Below, piece after piece: positions 36,580 through 38,683 of a stretch of 38,683 nucleotides of DNA. Each line of letters starts with the position of its first letter. Position 1 is the stretch's first letter. The notes below the pieces were generated by a model, which saw nothing but the letters and a program-made list of their open reading frames with translations, made no database searches and had not been told where the DNA came from. The stretch spans positions 1 to 38,683 of IMG/VR virus record IMGVR_UViG_3300020473_000005; one strand, 5' to 3'. This DNA is from a virus. Both the position numbers and the translations under genes were made by a program.

Positions 36580-36628
36580 CCATAAAGAATCCCGCCATAT
36601 TGGCAAGGGGCGGCCAGTGTGTAGGCAC

Positions 36629-36656
36629 AAAAAAAGCCCCCCGATATCGGGGGGCT
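36629..36656 (-). terminator. Strong terminator after the 249-aa gene
   Basis: A perfect 22-bp inverted repeat (36635-36656) with six G-C pairs in a row in each arm is followed leftward by a run of seven T. There is no T run on the other strand, so it terminates leftward transcription and isolates the 249-aa gene from the early block. Confidence 0.92.
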
Positions 36657-36668
36657 GTGTTGCTAGGT

Positions 36669-37418
36669 TTATGCCTTCGCGGTGGCTTTTTTGCCGCCTG
36701 CGCGTGTACGCTTGCCGCCTTTGGTGGCCGTCTTTTTTGCAATATCTTGCAACTTTTTGCCATTTTCTTTTATGGCATTTTCGACGGTTGCTTCAGCATT
36801 GGCTTGCGCGTTACTGCTCTCTTGAGCCGCATCAGGTGCTTGCGCTTTGTATTCGGCGACAATCTTTTTGGCTTGCGCCCATACGATATCGTGAACAAAG
36901 CAGATGCGCTGCTCATTGTTCATCTTACGCACTACGCTTACGCTTTTCTTTTCGACCGTTTCGCGGTCTTTGGTAGCGTTTGCCCCTTCAATCGCAAATG
37001 CGATCCCCGCCTGAATTCCGGCCCCAGTTAAGCGGGGAAGGATATCGCGCAGGTTGTCAGTGGGTTCGATAGAATCCGCCTCATTTGCAACCGCTTTGGT
37101 GATGGCATCTGCAAGTTTTTTCAAATCATTGCCAGTGCCGCGAGTATTGGCCGTTTTCTTGGGCCATTCTTTTTCACTGATAATGCGGTTACAGATGTCA
37201 TTTATGGTGCGGTAGGTTGGGTGTTCTTTTGGCTTTTTGTTCTCCTTATCTGCATCGCATATTACGGAGATTGTTGCCTCGAGTATTTTCACCAGCAATT
37301 CCGGCCCCTTTTTGGTGGCCGATTTTGGGAAAACGTCCGCTTCTTTTCGGATTGAATCCTCAATTGAAACGCTCCCGTTGTGGAATTGCACCAATTCTTC
37401 ACGCAATGAATCTTTCAT
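36669..37418 (-). CDS. Hypothetical protein with histone-like Lys/Ala tail
   Basis: This 249-residue protein has GAAAGG 6 nt before the ATG. The N-terminal 190 residues are mixed helical with no recognised motif (KGPELLVKILEATISVICDADKENKK; TYRTINDICNRIISEKEWPKKTANTRGTG). The C-terminal 30 residues (KKLQDIAKKTATKGGKRTRAGGKKATAKA) resemble the basic tails of histone H1-like and HU-fusion proteins, suggesting DNA binding. It forms its own transcription unit with a dedicated strong terminator and stands apart from the early block. It could be a moron, a nucleoid-binding protein or a regulator of the 16-bp sites. Confidence 0.75.
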   Translation of the reverse strand: MKDSLREELVQFHNGSVSIEDSIRKEADVFPKSATKKGPELLVKILEATISVICDADKENKKPKEHPTYRTINDICNRIISEKEWPKKTANTRGTGNDLKKLADAITKAVANEADSIEPTDNLRDILPRLTGAGIQAGIAFAIEGANATKDRETVEKKSVSVVRKMNNEQRICFVHDIVWAQAKKIVAEYKAQAPDAAQESSNAQANAEATVENAIKENGKKLQDIAKKTATKGGKRTRAGGKKATAKA

Positions 37419-37613
37419 TTTTTACCTTTCGTTTCCCTGTAGCCTGCAGGGTTATGTCAATCGCGAGTGGCTAATTCTCGCGAGTGCCGCACATGCGCGT
37501 GCACAGTTCTTTTCTACCAAAGGCGGTACCAATGCGCAAGAGAAACTTTGTATTAATCGCAAGTTTTATCCGGTGGCCGTTGGCGTTGGCCGTTGGGGTT
37601 GGCGATTGGTGGG

Positions 37614-37629
37614 CAAACGGTATCGTTTG
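37614..37629. repeat. 16-bp palindrome, copy 6 (CAAACGGTATCGTTTG)
   Basis: An exact copy in the divergent region, at the edge of the GTTGGC-rich run and about 195 bp upstream of the 249-aa gene. Confidence 0.9.
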
Positions 37630-37717
37630 AGGCGGGAAGGGTTGGCGAGGGTTGGGCCTGTTTTTGTGGTGTGGCTTGCGTGTTGGGAATATGGCCTTAA
37701 TGGCGCGAGGTTGCTTT

Positions 37718-37891
37718 ATGAGGGCTTTTTATTCTGTCGGGGATACTGACATTGCCCGCACGAGAAAACGCATCACAGCGCATTCTAGGGCTTTGCCGTT
37801 TTTAGGCCTGAGAATCGCGCGTGCGGCGTTGGCGTATGCTTTCGCTGTGGTAGAGCGGGCGCAGGTTGCGCGAGCTTATAGCAAAAAATAA
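37718..37891 (+). CDS. Doubtful small basic ORF
   Basis: This 57-residue ORF begins MRAFYSVGDTDIARTRKRITAH, with a weak GCGAGG upstream of the ATG. It includes a hydrophobic stretch (ALPFLGLRIARAALAYAFAVV) that could be a membrane or amphipathic helix. It is the only rightward ORF of any plausibility in the divergent region. No family is recognised and the composition is unlike neighbouring genes, so it may be chance. Confidence 0.2.
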   Translation: MRAFYSVGDTDIARTRKRITAHSRALPFLGLRIARAALAYAFAVVERAQVARAYSKK

Positions 37892-38057
37892 GTTTTTCTG
37901 ATGGAGGGAATAAGGGAAGCTTATGCGGGCGGGCGGTAAGCTTGCCTTATGGCTGGCATTAGGTTGGCTAATGGTGGCAGGCGCGGGCGGCGGAAGACGA
38001 CGGGTGGGGTGACCACCCCATCGGCGGCCCTCATAGTAAGTACCCCCCAAAAAGAAC

Positions 38058-38085
38058 TGGACACGTTTTAACTTGATGGTACCAT
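38058..38085 (+). promoter_or_regulatory. Late promoter candidate for terS with ATRGTACCAT motif
   Basis: TGGACA (38058-38063), a 16-bp spacer and TACCAT (38080-38085). The palindrome ATGGTACCAT (38076-38085) overlaps the -10. Initiation would fall at about the terS ATG, so the message would be leaderless. Both hexamers are weak, as expected if an activator is needed. Confidence 0.4.
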
Positions 38086-38091
38086 TTTCAT

Positions 38092-38472
38092 ATGTCCGAG
38101 ATATCGGTGAAGAAGAACCTAACGGGCGAGACGCTCGATCTGTTTCTTGAAAAGCTTTCTAAGGGAGTCAGCCTGACTGGAGCCTGTGCCGCCTGCGGCA
38201 TCAGTGCGAAGCGGGTTGACCAGCTTCGTAAGGAGAAGCCTAAGTTCAATGCGCAAGTGCTGGCGGCTCAAGCTCGTGCCGAGGAGGCGTTCATCGACAA
38301 GATTCTAGAGAGCCGTGACGGGAAGCTGGCATTGTCTTTCCTGCAATCGCGGTTCCCGCACTGGAGTCCGAAGACGGCTGGAAGCGACAATTCGTCCGCG
38401 AAGAGCAGTATCTCGCCTGAGCTTCTCTCGCAGTTGTCTTCGATTCCAGAGCGGATTAAGACTCGCAACTAA
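38092..38472 (+). CDS. terS: Terminase small subunit
   Basis: This 126-residue protein precedes terL with a one-base overlap (TAATG). The segment LTGACAACGISAKRVDQLRKEKPKF (residues about 28-52) is a helix-turn-helix typical of small terminase subunits, which recognise the packaging site and load the motor. A helical oligomerisation segment follows (NAQVLAAQARAEEAFIDKIL), and the C-terminal 35 residues are Ser-rich. There is no Shine-Dalgarno upstream, consistent with a leaderless message or distant control. The gene-poor region immediately before it probably contains the pac or cos site. Confidence 0.88.
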   Translation: MSEISVKKNLTGETLDLFLEKLSKGVSLTGACAACGISAKRVDQLRKEKPKFNAQVLAAQARAEEAFIDKILESRDGKLALSFLQSRFPHWSPKTAGSDNSSAKSSISPELLSQLSSIPERIKTRN

Positions 38473-38683
38473 TGCCCGCTAAAAAGAAGAAGCTCAAGAC
38501 GCTGACGGTTCAGCCAGTCTTTAAGAAAGGTGAGCCTCCTAAGCGTAAGGGTGAGCGGGACATTATTGTACCTCGCCGCAAGATCAAGCCAGCCCCTGCT
38601 CCCTCACTTGTGTTGTCTCCAGATGAGAAGCGCAAGCAGAAGGCTTTAGAGAAAATTGCAAAAGAGCAGGAGGTTTTGGAAGA
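38472..38683 (+). CDS. terL: Terminase large subunit, N-terminal part
   Basis: The ATG at 38472 overlaps the terS stop. This segment encodes a basic leader (PAKKKKLKTLTVQPVFKKG and on to KIKPAPAPSL) and then enters the 77-base end repeat in the same frame as the gene at the start of the window. Joined through the overlap, the protein is 530 aa. The Lys-rich first 40 residues precede the ATPase domain and may contact DNA or the small subunit. Confidence 0.95.
   Translation, partial: MPAKKKKLKTLTVQPVFKKGEPPKRKGERDIIVPRRKIKPAPAPSLVLSPDEKRKQKALEKIAKEQEVLE
38607..38683. repeat. Contig-end direct repeat, right copy
   Basis: Identical to 1-77. Only one of the two copies should be kept in a circular representation. 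Confidence 0.95.

Larger units (their letters stand above)
36055..36628. other. Gene-poor control region with two operators
   Basis: No convincing gene occurs here. The stretch holds a leftward promoter candidate, two copies of the 16-bp palindrome (36199 and 36490), and a perfect 12-bp palindrome ACGGTTAACCGT (36442-36453). It also holds a stem with arms TGCGAAAG and CTTTCGCA (about 36408-36442), a stem GCATCAC/GTGATGC (about 36243-36279) and several GGCATTGG repeats. If transcribed from the promoter candidate, the early message would have a roughly 490-nt structured leader. Confidence 0.6.
37419..38091. other. Divergent gene-poor region upstream of terS
   Basis: This is the only divergent junction of the genome. 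It holds direct repeats of TCGCGAGTG (37461 and 37478), a TTGACA (37460-37455) with no good -10, and a GTTGGC-rich run (37572-37613). It also holds the sixth 16-bp palindrome, an AAGCTTA/TAAGCTT inverted repeat (37917-37943) and a TGGGGTG/CACCCCA stem (38005-38020). One short ORF is possible at 37718. Such a region is a natural place for a packaging start site, an origin or late-gene control. Confidence 0.6.

Noticed and set aside
36169-36630. Leftward ORF of 153 codons in the control region
   Set aside because: It begins upstream of the promoter candidate, next to the terminator, has no ribosome site, runs through both 16-bp palindromes and has an unprotein-like composition.
37432-37460. Sigma-70 promoter for the 249-aa gene using TTGACA at 37460-37455
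   Set aside because: No acceptable -10 hexamer is found at a 15-19 bp spacing. It may need an activator or may be chance.
27032-37629. The 16-bp palindromes as ParB centromere sites of a phage-plasmid
   Set aside because: The size and symmetry fit parS-like sites, but no ParA or ParB homologue is encoded. It is kept only as an alternative to operators.
37237-37749. Rightward ORF of 170 codons across the end of the 249-aa gene
   Set aside because: Half of it is a shadow of the well-supported leftward gene, and the rest covers low-complexity GTTGGC-rich DNA.
38607-38683. Biological terminal repeat of 77 bp
   Set aside because: It is too short for a typical phage direct terminal repeat, it matches an assembler overlap length, and terL reads straight through. 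A circular or permuted genome explains it better.
1-38683. CRISPR arrays, tRNA genes, insertion sequences, integrase or att sites
   Set aside because: I searched by eye and saw no evenly spaced direct repeats with unique spacers, no cloverleaf, no transposase or recombinase motifs and no tRNA-like attachment site.

Overview
The window is one complete, circularly closed phage genome. The last 77 bases (38607-38683) repeat the first 77 exactly, as expected from a closed assembly graph, and the large terminase gene runs across the join. The unique length is therefore about 38,606 bp. A terminase pair, a portal, an N4-gp56-type major capsid protein, a T7-gp11/gp12-like tail tube pair, internal virion proteins and no tape measure or tail sheath point to a short-tailed tailed phage (podovirus type). 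A small lipoprotein nested out of frame in the preceding gene, downstream of a holin candidate, suggests a Gram-negative host. The tail-fibre repeats and several small structural proteins resemble those of aquatic phages, but the host cannot be read from the sequence. I see no integrase, DNA polymerase, primase, helicase, RNA polymerase or tRNA.

Layout. (1) Rightward late block, 38092 to 27194 across the join: terS, terL, a Cys-rich small protein, a 17-residue Lys-rich peptide, portal, two small proteins, scaffold, major capsid (followed by a hairpin terminator), two small proteins, two large fibre/adhesin genes, fibre accessory genes, a second Lys-rich peptide, a lysis cassette (XhlA-like, holin, spanin-like pair), a third fibre-like gene, tail tube A and B, a gp13-like protein, three internal virion proteins (828 and 1654 aa for the largest), a PD-(D/E)XK nuclease and an HExxH metallopeptidase. 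(2) Leftward early block, 36054 down to 27175, opposing the late block and overlapping its end by 20 nt: small unknown genes, a lytic transglycosylase, a DUF932-like protein, then an Arc-type ribbon-helix-helix regulator, a Holliday-junction-resolvase-like nuclease, an ERF single-strand annealing protein, a RecB/Cas4-like nuclease apparently split over two genes, another PD-(D/E)XK protein, several mini-proteins and a DnaA-domain-IV-like protein. (3) A control region, 36055-38091: two gene-poor stretches flanking one leftward gene of 249 aa that has its own terminator.

How it may work. The early block looks like a recombination and nuclease module (ERF, resolvase, at least three PD-(D/E)XK proteins) that relies on the host replisome. 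The only replication-related product is a protein resembling the DnaA box-binding domain, and a loose group of DnaA-box-like sequences lies at 34.5-34.9 kb. Most neighbouring early genes overlap or abut.

The main novelty is regulatory. A 16-bp near-palindrome CAAACGGTATCGTTTG occurs six times, only between 27.0 and 37.6 kb in my reading. A 12-bp palindrome AACTATATAGTT occurs four times. A 10-bp motif ATRGTACCAT lies inside three predicted promoters. A 105-nt four-helix RNA fold ending in a U-run sits between erf and the next gene, and its long arm pairs fully only on the transcribed strand. No described regulator explains these elements.
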